Positions 1 to 6,334 of a DNA stretch of 13,145 nucleotides are shown here, piece by piece. The DNA lies in NCBI GenBank assembly GCA_003171295.1, contig PMYF01000866.1, positions 2,795 to 15,939 on the forward strand. The letters run 5' to 3'. The position numbers were made by a program, and so were the translations under genes. This DNA is from Acidobacteriota bacterium. Its GTDB lineage: Bacteria > Acidobacteriota > Terriglobia > UBA7540. Position 1 is the first letter of the stretch; each line of letters begins with the position of its first letter. The notes beneath the pieces were generated by a model that was not told the origin of the DNA, searched no databases, and was given only the letters and a program-made list of their open reading frames with translations.

Positions 1-723
1 TCGCCGGTCACTCTGTCCAAACTCGCGAGCAGGGATGAAATCGCGGAACGCACGACCGCATTCCGCTTTGAAAAGCCATCGAACTGGACATTCAAGGCCG
101 GCCAGTATCTCGATATGACTTTGCTTGATCCTTCGGAGACGGATTCCGAAGGAAATGTGCGCAGTTTTTCGATCGCAAGCGCCTCCCACGAAGAAACCTT
201 GATGGTGGCCACACGGATGCGCGATACGGCGTTCAAACGCGTCTTGAGGACGATGCCGTTCGGGACCGCTGTTAAGATCGAAGGGCCATGCGGGGATTTG
301 ATTCTTCAGAATGATTTTACGCGAGCGGCCGTATTCCTCGCAGGCGGAATTGGCATAACGCCGTTTCGAAGTATTGTCCATTGGGCAGCGAAGGAGAAGT
401 TGCCGAATCGCATTGTCCTTTTCTATTCGAACAAGCGGCCAGAAGATGCGCCGTTCCTCGCAGAGCTTCAGAGCTTGGAAAGAGACAATCCGAATTACAA
501 GTTAATTGCCAGCATGACTGAAATGGGGAAATCGCATCGACTTTGGAACGGTGAAACCGGCTTGATCAATCGAGAGATGCTCTGGAGACATTTGAAAAGC
601 TCAGCGTCGCCCATTTACTATATTGCCGGCCTGCCCGCCATGGTGAAAGGTTTGCACGAGATGTTGAGCAAAGCAGGAATGAATGACGACGACATTCGCG
701 CGGAAGAATTTGGAGGCTACTGA
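1..723 (+). CDS. Ferredoxin-NADP reductase-like FAD/NAD(P)-binding oxidoreductase, 5' partial
   Basis: The reading frame is open from base 1, and 38 residues precede the first in-frame ATG (115). Those residues already include the FAD-domain strand FKAGQYLDM, so ATG 115 is internal and the true start lies upstream of the window, probably by only a few codons. Numbered from that ATG, visible motifs are RSFS at 16-19 (the RxYS/T-type FAD-binding motif), GPCG at 57-60, the NAD(P)-binding GGIGITP at 77-83, YYIAGLP at 168-174 and a C-terminal EEFGGY. The total of about 240 residues fits the compact FNR family, which has an FAD beta-barrel followed by a Rossmann-like NAD(P) domain. Such proteins pass electrons between NAD(P)H and a ferredoxin or another acceptor in the cytoplasm. 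No 2Fe-2S cysteine motif is visible, so the partner is unknown. The stop is TGA at 721-723, with no clear terminator after it. Confidence 0.88.
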   Translation, partial: SPVTLSKLASRDEIAERTTAFRFEKPSNWTFKAGQYLDMTLLDPSETDSEGNVRSFSIASASHEETLMVATRMRDTAFKRVLRTMPFGTAVKIEGPCGDLILQNDFTRAAVFLAGGIGITPFRSIVHWAAKEKLPNRIVLFYSNKRPEDAPFLAELQSLERDNPNYKLIASMTEMGKSHRLWNGETGLINREMLWRHLKSSASPIYYIAGLPAMVKGLHEMLSKAGMNDDDIRAEEFGGY

Positions 724-795
724 GCGACCCTCCGATTTGACCGCTCGAACACCCTCGATGCGGCAGGACTTGGGAGGGACAATGGAAAGGGTGCA

Positions 796-900
796 GCTGT
801 TAGAGAGCGCCGTGACTTGGCCCTGGAGAATCTGGCTTTGCGACAACAGCTGGGAGTGCTTAAGAGGAGGAAGGGAGTGCCGAGACTCAGGAGTGCCTAG
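796..900 (+). pseudogene. Transposase/integrase relic (IS3-like orphan N-terminal fragment)
   Basis: From about 796 to the TAG at 898-900 one frame reads AVRERRDLALENLALRQQLG followed by VLKRRKGVPRLRSA. This matches the N-terminal heptad-like stretch (ENLALRQQL.VLKR...PRLR) familiar from integrase-core transposases common in Acidobacteriota and Planctomycetes. In those proteins it is followed by an aromatic-rich FW.WLSRLW segment and the DDE catalytic core. Here the stop comes straight after PRLRSA and no core is found in any frame downstream. There is also no proper start or ribosome binding site. It lies 70 bp after the reductase gene in the same frame. I read it as a decayed insertion fragment; the short length leaves some doubt. 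Confidence 0.6.
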
Positions 901-1448
901 CCACTACAAACTTCCACGAAGGGGACTTCCGGGGAACCAGGGGTTGCACTTCTAACAGTGGGCCCGCGCACATCAAAGTGCCCGGCGTGGCGATACGCGC
1001 ACCGATTGGTAAACGCTGGGCGACAAGGCAGGAGCGATTTCCTCGAACCCCGTTCGGGGGGTCTGTATGATTGCAGGCGGGAAGGGCGTTTATCGTTCCA
1101 AATCCGGCGAAGTACCCACTCAGCATAGTTTCCAAGTGCGTCACTCGGGCACAAAGCTGCCAACTTTACCGAGCAGACCAGGTCTCCCTTTCAGCCGCCC
1201 AGACGACCGGGTGAGCGCGTACGAATTCCGCACGATGGATTTGGGGCGGGCGGTGATAAGGTCCTTTAGCACAAGGAACTCAGGATTACGCCAGAACCGC
1301 GTTTGTGAAATTGCCCGCTGCACTCGGACGTATACGGCCAAACCATAAATGTGGGCACCAGGAGCAACTTTTCCTGTTTCCCGAGTACCGGGAGTCACTT
1401 CTGGATGTGCCTGTGGATGCCGAAGAACGGAGTCACTGGCGCTCGCCC
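901..1448. other. Spacer without a recognisable gene; holds one copy of a divergent repeat
   Basis: No reading frame here has both a plausible start and a recognisable product. The stretch 1045-1190 resembles 4467-4640 (described as a repeat). A short inverted repeat, tcccg/cggga (1379-1383 and 1389-1393, 5-nt loop), lies beyond the 3' end of the minus-strand ORFs but has no T-run. Confidence 0.5.
1045..1190 (+). repeat. Divergent dispersed repeat, copy A
   Basis: The block 1067-1087 matches 4491-4511 at 19 of 21 bases. The flanking gaacccc (1045-1051) matches 4467-4473, and a later block cactc...aagctgcc matches cactc...aactgcc in copy B. Both differences in the 21-base block fall at third codon positions of a frame reading MIAGGKG, and both copies then read YRS and, further on, KLP. 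This suggests two relics of one ancestral, possibly coding, element. The boundaries are approximate because indels separate the blocks. Confidence 0.4.
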
Positions 1449-1673
1449 CTACTGCCTTTCGCCTGACCCCGAACCCGAAGTTGTTTGCCCCTTGGCCGCT
1501 TCGGCGCGCACCTTCTGCCAGTTGTACACCGGATACTTCGGCCGCTTGATGGGTGGTACGGGATGATCCTTCAACTCTTGGAGCGCCACCTCTACGCCCT
1601 TCTCCAACTGCGGATCGCGACCCTGACCTTGCGCCGTGCTGTGCGGATTGGCGATTCGTCTCTCATCGGGCAC
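1449..1673 (-). CDS. Small hypothetical protein (74 aa), GTG start
   Basis: I do not recognise this family. The protein is hydrophilic, with a central segment DPQLEKGVEVALQELKDHPV followed by the proline-rich PPIKRPKYPVYNWQKV and a low-complexity tail GSGSGERQ. The compact helix-then-proline pattern and third-position GC of roughly 70 percent argue that it is coding rather than chance. The start is GTG, with AGGAG immediately next to it (too close to be ideal). It overlaps the end of the upstream minus-strand ORF by 11 nt, so translation could be coupled. No signal peptide or membrane segment is seen. A toxin-antitoxin or accessory role cannot be argued from sequence alone. Confidence 0.45.
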   Translation of the reverse strand: MPDERRIANPHSTAQGQGRDPQLEKGVEVALQELKDHPVPPIKRPKYPVYNWQKVRAEAAKGQTTSGSGSGERQ

Positions 1674-1809
1674 TCCTGCTAAACGTGCGGTATAAGTTGA
1701 ATTCCGCCATTTCCGGCTCAGATTCTCTGATTGCCCGTGGATCAGTTAGCAGCCCGACACCGCCGATCTTCACATTTCGCCATTTCAGGGGCTTGTGCTT
1801 TCTGGCCAT
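1663..1809 (-). CDS. Very small hypothetical protein (48 aa) upstream of, and overlapping, the 74-aa ORF
   Basis: It starts at ATG (complement of 1807-1809), preceded by GGGGTGAG about 5 nt upstream, and ends with TGA (complement of 1663-1665). The product begins MARKHKPLKWRNVKIGGVGL and continues with LTDPRAIRESEPEMAEFNLY. It is basic at the N-terminus and acidic in the middle, with no membrane segment. It overlaps the 74-aa ORF by 11 nt. Alternatively both are pieces of one gene joined by a frameshift, since the downstream frame stays open upstream of its GTG. I do not recognise the family. Confidence 0.38.
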   Translation of the reverse strand: MARKHKPLKWRNVKIGGVGLLTDPRAIRESEPEMAEFNLYRTFSRSAR

Positions 1810-1931
1810 AGCTCACCCCGTGAGACCGTCGCTCTCTTGAAGGCTCCCTGCGGGCGTGACGGCTCTCAAGTTTTGGCCGCTCCTCACGAAAGAAGGATAT
1901 GCAACGCGTAACGCAGGCAGACTTGAGGGAG

Positions 1932-1937
1932 TATAAT
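1932..1937 (+). promoter_or_regulatory. Candidate -10 box upstream of the TonB-domain gene
   Basis: A perfect TATAAT lies 22 bp before the ATG at 1960. Transcription would start near 1944, giving a very short leader that still contains GAGG (1948-1951), 8 nt before the start codon. No good -35 hexamer is found at 16-18 bp spacing, so this is only a moderate call. Confidence 0.4.
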
Positions 1938-1959
1938 TAGCTCAACCGAGGTTCTCCCG

Positions 1960-2652
1960 ATGCGAACCGCTTTAGCTGCAGGAATAGTTCTTACGTGCCT
2001 CAGCGGCCTGCCGCTTGCCACGAGTGCTCGCCACGCTGGGGAAGACATAAGGTTTGAACCAGTAGAAGGCTTGACCGTCGGCGACATCCCAATCCAAGCT
2101 GCCAGCGCTCAGAACGGGGCGCTTATCTTAGATGTACAGGTCTCCCAAAAGGGGGAGGTGTCAGACATTGAGGTGCGGCATGTTCTCGCGCCTCTAACGA
2201 AGGAGGCCATCCGATGCGTCAGGACGTGGAAATTCCAACCGGCAAGGCTTGGGGGTAAATGCATCGACTCGCGAATTACCGTCGCAGTCAACTTCAATCC
2301 GCTATCCAATTTCTATGACGATGTCCCCCTCTCTCCGCTTATACCCCATAAAGACGAGACCCTTAGAAAATCGCGATTTCAACCCGCCGACGTGACTTTT
2401 GCCGCCATGCCAGCCTACCCGATTAATGCTTCCAATCCTGGGACGGTTGTCCTGGCAGTGACCGTGACCGAAGAAGGGAAGATACACGGCACGAAAGTGC
2501 TTCTCGATACGCCGCCCTTTACGGCCAAAGCCCTCCAGGCCGCCGCAGACTGGAAGTTTGCTCCCGCCACTCTGAATGGCAAAACGGTTCAGTCGACAGT
2601 GATCCTGGCTTTGGTATTCAGGTTGCCTTACGCGATTCCGCCAGCACGCTAA
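1960..2652 (+). CDS. Exported protein with two TonB C-terminal domains (energy transducer TonB family-like)
   Basis: The 230-residue protein starts at ATG with GAGG 8 nt upstream. Residues 1 to about 23 form a signal peptide (hydrophobic core AAGIVLTCLSGLPLA). Two TonB_C-type repeats follow. The first spans about 53-113, with GALILDVQVSQKGEVSDI and WKFQPA at 90-95. The second spans about 160-221, with VVLAVTVTEEGKIHGTKVLL and WKFAPA at 198-203. In classical TonB, one such domain contacts TonB-dependent outer-membrane receptors and is tethered to ExbB/ExbD by an N-terminal transmembrane helix and a proline-rich linker. Here the proline-rich spacer is absent, and the N-terminus looks cleavable rather than anchored. 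The protein is therefore probably periplasmic and not a conventional transducer. Two cysteines, in AIRCVRTW and GKCIDS, could form a disulfide. Family call is firm; the role is inferred. Confidence 0.85.
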   Translation: MRTALAAGIVLTCLSGLPLATSARHAGEDIRFEPVEGLTVGDIPIQAASAQNGALILDVQVSQKGEVSDIEVRHVLAPLTKEAIRCVRTWKFQPARLGGKCIDSRITVAVNFNPLSNFYDDVPLSPLIPHKDETLRKSRFQPADVTFAAMPAYPINASNPGTVVLAVTVTEEGKIHGTKVLLDTPPFTAKALQAAADWKFAPATLNGKTVQSTVILALVFRLPYAIPPAR

Positions 2653-2780
2653 TACTGCTGGGTGAAATAGCTGGTCTGAGACTAATAGCATTTTCGATCA
2701 CCATCTCCGTGTTCCTTACGAAGCACACAACGTGGCAGTAGCCGGACGCATCAGACAGACATCACAAACTCGTGTGTCAC

Positions 2781-2785
2781 GGAGG
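2781..2785 (+). promoter_or_regulatory. Ribosome binding site fixing the start of the barrel gene
   Basis: GGAGG sits 6 nt before ATG 2792. It favours this start over the in-frame GTG at 2732, which would put 20 polar residues ahead of the signal peptide. Confidence 0.75.
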
Positions 2786-2791
2786 CTTCAG

Positions 2792-3388
2792 ATGCGCAAA
2801 CTCGTCTGTTGTCCAGTGCTCCTGTTCTGCCTCGTGCCGACGCCGGTTGCCTTTTCCCAAGGTGTGCAGTTGTTCGGCGGGTACTCATACTTGCGCACAA
2901 GCGGAATGGACTACGAGCATGCAGGACTCAGTGGCTGGAATGCCGCGGTCTCAGTAACCCTAGGGTCTTGGGGTGTGGTCGCTGATTTCAGTAACCATTA
3001 CGGTGCTAGCACCAACAACTTCACACCCATCGGCAACGGAGGACGTGGAACCACGTTCCTATTTGGGCCGCAATACTCCTTCCGGCACATACCACGTGTG
3101 ACGCCGTTCGTTCACGCCCTATTTGGCGGGGTAGAGGGTGCTCAGGCCGGGGTCATGGGAGCGGCGTTGGGCGCTGGGGGATCGTGTCCTGCACCAGCCT
3201 GTAGCGGCATTACCTATTACCCGGAGACTGCATTCGCGCTGGCCCTGGGTGGAGGGCTCGACATCAAGATCCGCAATCATTTGTGGATTCGACCCATTCA
3301 GGCGGACTACATCCGACAGAATTTCAGCGACGGTGCGATGAACAGTCCTCGCATTTCGGCAGGCATTGTCTTCCGCTTTGGAAAATGA
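2792..3388 (+). CDS. Outer-membrane beta-barrel protein (OmpA/OMP_b-brl-like)
   Basis: The 198-residue protein has an N-terminal signal peptide (MRKLVCCPVLLFCLVPTPVAFSQ) followed directly by VQLFGGYSYLR, a typical first barrel strand in exported acidobacterial barrels. Alternating hydrophobic and polar strands continue to the end: WNAAVSVTLGSWGVVADFS, TTFLFGPQYSF, VTPFVHALFGGVEGA, FALALGGGLDIKI, LWIRPIQADYI. The protein ends in the amphipathic strand RISAGIVFRFGK. Length and pattern fit a small barrel of about eight strands in the outer membrane. The two cysteines in GGSCPAPACSG lie in a probable extracellular or turn loop. The gene lies 139 bp after the TonB-domain gene on the same strand, so co-transcription is possible. 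No ligand or enzymatic role can be read from the sequence. Confidence 0.82.
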   Translation: MRKLVCCPVLLFCLVPTPVAFSQGVQLFGGYSYLRTSGMDYEHAGLSGWNAAVSVTLGSWGVVADFSNHYGASTNNFTPIGNGGRGTTFLFGPQYSFRHIPRVTPFVHALFGGVEGAQAGVMGAALGAGGSCPAPACSGITYYPETAFALALGGGLDIKIRNHLWIRPIQADYIRQNFSDGAMNSPRISAGIVFRFGK

Positions 3389-4185
3389 TGACTGCGCAAT
3401 CCGTTTAGTTCTTGCACGGGTACAGGCCGGTAGTCACCAATCAGCGACGAGTTGATCGCAGCAAGTGTGTAACGCAGACCCCTAGTAAGTTCACCTTGGG
3501 GGTTCATTCGTCAACGACCTTCGGGTGACGCGTCGATGTAATCAATTCTGCATCCGCGCCGAAAGCGCATTCCGCCCGCCATCGCTGATGAACATGCTCG
3601 CCTGATGACATCCCCCACGCGTTCGCTGATGTCCATGCGGGCCTGACTACATCCCACTCTGGCTCCTCCCCGGCCCATCCCATCCCCTGCCATGACATGA
3701 AAAGTGCACCACAATTGTGCAACACAAAAAGAGTGCGCAATCTCCGACCGCGCACGCGCAAACCGTTGCCCGTCCCGGTCGCGCGACTGCAACACGACCT
3801 CACCCGCATCCGGCAGGCGGGGTGTAGCAATTTGCCCTCAGTAGGTAATACCCCGTCAACGCAATAGGATTATCCGGGACAGTTCAAGCAGCGGAACAGC
3901 CCCCAGGAGTGCTGTCTACAGCAACACATCTCCGTGCTGGATCGACCGCGAAGTGGTCCCGGCTGCAAAACAGAACTTCCCTAAGAGTCGCAGCGAGACT
4001 TATGGGCGCTGGGCACACAGAATGGATAGGGAATGATAAGTCGCCTGCTCGTCCAGTAAGTGCCGTTCACTTAGCAATACGGCGCCCTGTTCTTTGAAGT
4101 CCAACCCTGGCTCTCCCGAAATCTCCTTCGCGGAAGTTTCCGTGCCTGATTGCGATGGGTTGGCTGTCTAGTCCCTCGCCTTGAC
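3389..4185. other. Long spacer without a recognisable gene
   Basis: Several frames on both strands stay open for about 100 codons, but none has a recognisable product, a signal peptide or a convincing ribosome binding site. The long minus-strand frame across 3504-3830 coincides with a degenerate tandem repeat and looks like a chance ORF. A perfect 10-base palindrome, cacaattgtg, occurs near 3710. Confidence 0.5.
3583..3658. repeat. Degenerate tandem repeat, two copies with a 41-bp period
   Basis: Copy 1 (3583-3617) and copy 2 (3624-3658) both begin cgctgatg and match at 27 of 35 aligned bases, sharing catgc, gcctga and acatccc. Six of the eight mismatches occur as adjacent pairs. No third copy is seen on either side. 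Confidence 0.5.
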
Positions 4186-4377
4186 CGGAAATACTCCGGC
4201 CCAAATCAGTGTTGTTTGAGGACGGGCAGCACGGTGACGGCCCGATTCATTCTCGATAAGCAGAATTCAAGGCACGGGACGCCGGGCGCGGCCTGGTGGA
4301 CGGTGGAGAACACCGGGGCGGGAATCCAACTCCACTACCTGCGGCATGTGGCTGATACCGTCCGGGTGGGGTCCTAA
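4186..4377 (+). pseudogene. Sensor histidine kinase relic (HATPase_c fragment)
   Basis: One frame reads KYSG (4189-4200), then GSTVTARFILDKQ, then WWTVENTGAGIQLHYLRHVA ending DTVRVGS and TAA. This lines up with the ATPase domain of two-component sensor kinases. There the N-box ...NALKYSPPGGTVTV is followed by the G1 box V.DTG.GI...LPH[IV]FDRF.RV. Several consensus positions have drifted: a short insertion after KYSG, FDRF replaced by ADTV, and P lost after GI. The H-box and dimerisation region are missing upstream, the G2 box (GLGL) is missing downstream, and there is no usable start. I read it as a decayed internal fragment. The assignment rests on the G1-box pattern. Confidence 0.5.
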
Positions 4378-4466
4378 ACGGACCGCTTACTGCTTGTGAT
4401 GATCCGTCAAGAACCGGGTAGGCCGCTTTACGGCCAATTGGGAGGAGCGCAGATCCAAACATCCTA

Positions 4467-4640
4467 GAACCCCGTATCCCGGGAGTTTGCATGATTGCTG
4501 GTGGGAAGGGCCGATCCCTATATCGATCGGCGGGTAATTTCCCAAAAGGGACGTTTCCTCCCGCAATGCCGCTGCAGCAATGGCACTCAAAACTGCCTTT
4601 GGTGGTCCAATCTCGGTTGCCCATTGTGTCTCGCGTTGAG
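4467..4640 (+). repeat. Divergent dispersed repeat, copy B
   Basis: This is the partner of the repeat at 1045-1190. Shared blocks are gaacccc (4467-4473), the 21-base block 4491-4511 (19/21), YRS-coding bases, and cactc...aaactgcc near 4587-4602. In another frame both copies also encode PRTP[YF].GS[LV], so more than one frame looks conserved. The true coding frame, if any, cannot be settled here. Confidence 0.4.
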
Positions 4641-4815
4641 ACTCGGCCAGGCGAAAGGTTTAGTCAAAAAGTCCGATTGCAGACTCACCCATTCTGGAAG
4701 CTTTGCTCCGGCCAATCAGGATATTCAGCCAGCAGTCGGTGTACCTTTACTGGGTAGTACAACTCATTTCTGGTAATCTGTTTCCTATCTGACATCTGAT
4801 CGGGATGGATTTCGC

Positions 4816-4821
4816 GAGGAG
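4816..4821 (+). promoter_or_regulatory. Ribosome binding site of the DUF4139 gene
   Basis: GAGGAG lies 7 nt before ATG 4829. An in-frame ATG at 4805 would place eight polar residues ahead of the signal peptide and has no such site, so 4829 is preferred. Confidence 0.7.
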
Positions 4822-4828
4822 TAGACAC

Positions 4829-6334
4829 ATGAGACTGAACGTGCCTGTCCGTATCGCGAGCGCAATCTCCTTCTTGCTCCTGCCCGCTTGGGCAGCCGAG
4901 CCGCAACTCACCATCTACAACCAGAACTTTGCGGTCGTCCGCGTGCTGATCCCACTGAACCTGAAATCAGGTGAGAATCGCATCCAGTTTACAGACACGG
5001 CCGCCTACCTGGAGCCGACTTCGGTGATTCTGCGGGACCCGTCCGGGGCGCACCTTCTACGAATTCTTGAGCAGAATTACCGGGCGGATCCTGTCTCCAG
5101 CCAGCTCCTTCTCGCCCTGAACGAAGGCAAAACGCTCGATTTTATGGTGCAACAGGGCGACAAGACGGAGATCGTGCACGGTAAAATCATTCGCAGCGGC
5201 TATCTTCCCAATCCGCCGCAAACGTGGAATCCCTACAACGGATGGCAGGGGGTGCCCGTGCCCACCGAACCCATCGTGGAAGTAAACGGCAAACTGCGCA
5301 TGGGAGTGCCGGGAACTCCGCTATTTCCCGCGCTTCCCGACGACACCGTTCTGAATCCCACGCTCACGTGGGTGATCGAAACTGACAAGCCCGGCGAAAT
5401 GAATGCCGAATTCAGCTATGTGACGTCGCAGATGACCTGGAACGCGGATTACAACCTCGTGGCTCCCGAGCAAGGCGACGTGATCGACATGGTGGGATGG
5501 GTAGGTATTCGAAATTCCAGCGGCAAGACCTTTGACAACGCCCGCATCAAGCTGATGGCCGGTGAGGTCAACAAGCTTCAGCCCGGGCAGGGCGTTGCGG
5601 ACTCTTTGACAAGGGCATTTGGCGTGGTCGGCGGCGCTATTAGCGGCCCGGTGCCCCTAGTCACCCAAAAGCCCTTCGAGGAATATCACCTTTACGAGTT
5701 GCATCGTCCCACCACGTTGCACAACCAGGAAACCAAGCAAGTGGAATTCGTGCGCGCCTCGGGGATCAAATCCGAGCGCGTTTTTATTTACGATGGCGCG
5801 CAAATCAATCAGCAGCAGTACCAGGGATGGAATGTCGAGACGATTCGGCAAAATCGCGAATATGGCACGCAATCGAATCCCGACGTGTGGGTAATGCGGG
5901 AGTTCATTAATTCCGAGGCAAACCATCTCGGAATTCCCCTGCCCGCGGGACGCTTAAGATTTTATCGCCAGGATTCCGACGGCCAGTTGGAATTCACCGG
6001 CGAGGACGAGATCAAGCACACGCCGCGAGACGAAACCATCCGGGCCTTCACCGGCAGTGCATTCGACCTGAAAGGGGAACGCCGCCAGACCGATTACCAC
6101 ATCGATTTCAATTCACGCTGGGTCGATGAATCGTTTGAAATCAAGCTGCGGAACCACAAGAAGGAAGGCGCGGTGGTGCGCGTGGTCGAACACATGTACC
6201 GTGGCCTGGGCTGGGATATAGCGGAGAAATCGGCGACCTATCTCAAGACCGATGCGCAGACCATCGAGTTCCAAGTCCAGGTGCCGCCCGACGGCGAAAA
6301 GACCCTCACCTACAAGGCGCATTACACATGGTGA
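4829..6334 (+). CDS. Exported DUF4139 domain-containing protein
   Basis: The 501-residue protein starts at the ATG with the GAGGAG site. A signal peptide (RIASAISFLLLPAWA) is followed by QLTIYNQNFAVVRVLIPLNL, the usual N-terminal strand of acidobacterial DUF4139 proteins. The conserved core is seen at TWVIETDKPG (about 180-189), YVTSQMTWNADYNLV (197-211) and NSSGKTFDNARIKLMAGEVN (229-248). The C-terminal half (REFINSEANHLGIPLPAGRL..., VVEHMYRGLGWDI...) is beta-rich and ends in EKTLTYKAHYTW. DUF4139 is shared with the mucoidy inhibitor MuiA-like family; no enzymatic activity is established, and I see no catalytic motif. Length is normal for the family. It is the first gene of a coupled pair: its TGA overlaps the start of the next gene by 7 nt. 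Confidence 0.85.
   Translation: MRLNVPVRIASAISFLLLPAWAAEPQLTIYNQNFAVVRVLIPLNLKSGENRIQFTDTAAYLEPTSVILRDPSGAHLLRILEQNYRADPVSSQLLLALNEGKTLDFMVQQGDKTEIVHGKIIRSGYLPNPPQTWNPYNGWQGVPVPTEPIVEVNGKLRMGVPGTPLFPALPDDTVLNPTLTWVIETDKPGEMNAEFSYVTSQMTWNADYNLVAPEQGDVIDMVGWVGIRNSSGKTFDNARIKLMAGEVNKLQPGQGVADSLTRAFGVVGGAISGPVPLVTQKPFEEYHLYELHRPTTLHNQETKQVEFVRASGIKSERVFIYDGAQINQQQYQGWNVETIRQNREYGTQSNPDVWVMREFINSEANHLGIPLPAGRLRFYRQDSDGQLEFTGEDEIKHTPRDETIRAFTGSAFDLKGERRQTDYHIDFNSRWVDESFEIKLRNHKKEGAVVRVVEHMYRGLGWDIAEKSATYLKTDAQTIEFQVQVPPDGEKTLTYKAHYTW

Larger units (their letters stand above)
4378..4828. other. Spacer with the second repeat copy and the upstream region of the DUF4139 gene
   Basis: No gene is recognisable. 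The part 4467-4640 resembles 1045-1190. Closer to the DUF4139 gene, TGgTAATCT at 4771-4779 looks like an extended -10 element, but it has no good -35 partner. Confidence 0.45.

Noticed and set aside
2732..2791. Upstream GTG start for the barrel protein
   Set aside because: It would add 20 polar residues before a clear signal peptide, while ATG 2792 has GGAGG at ideal spacing.
3504..3830. Long minus-strand open frame (108 codons)
   Set aside because: It has no recognisable product or good ribosome binding site, is rich in Cys, Arg and Trp in a way typical of antisense frames, and overlaps the tandem repeat.
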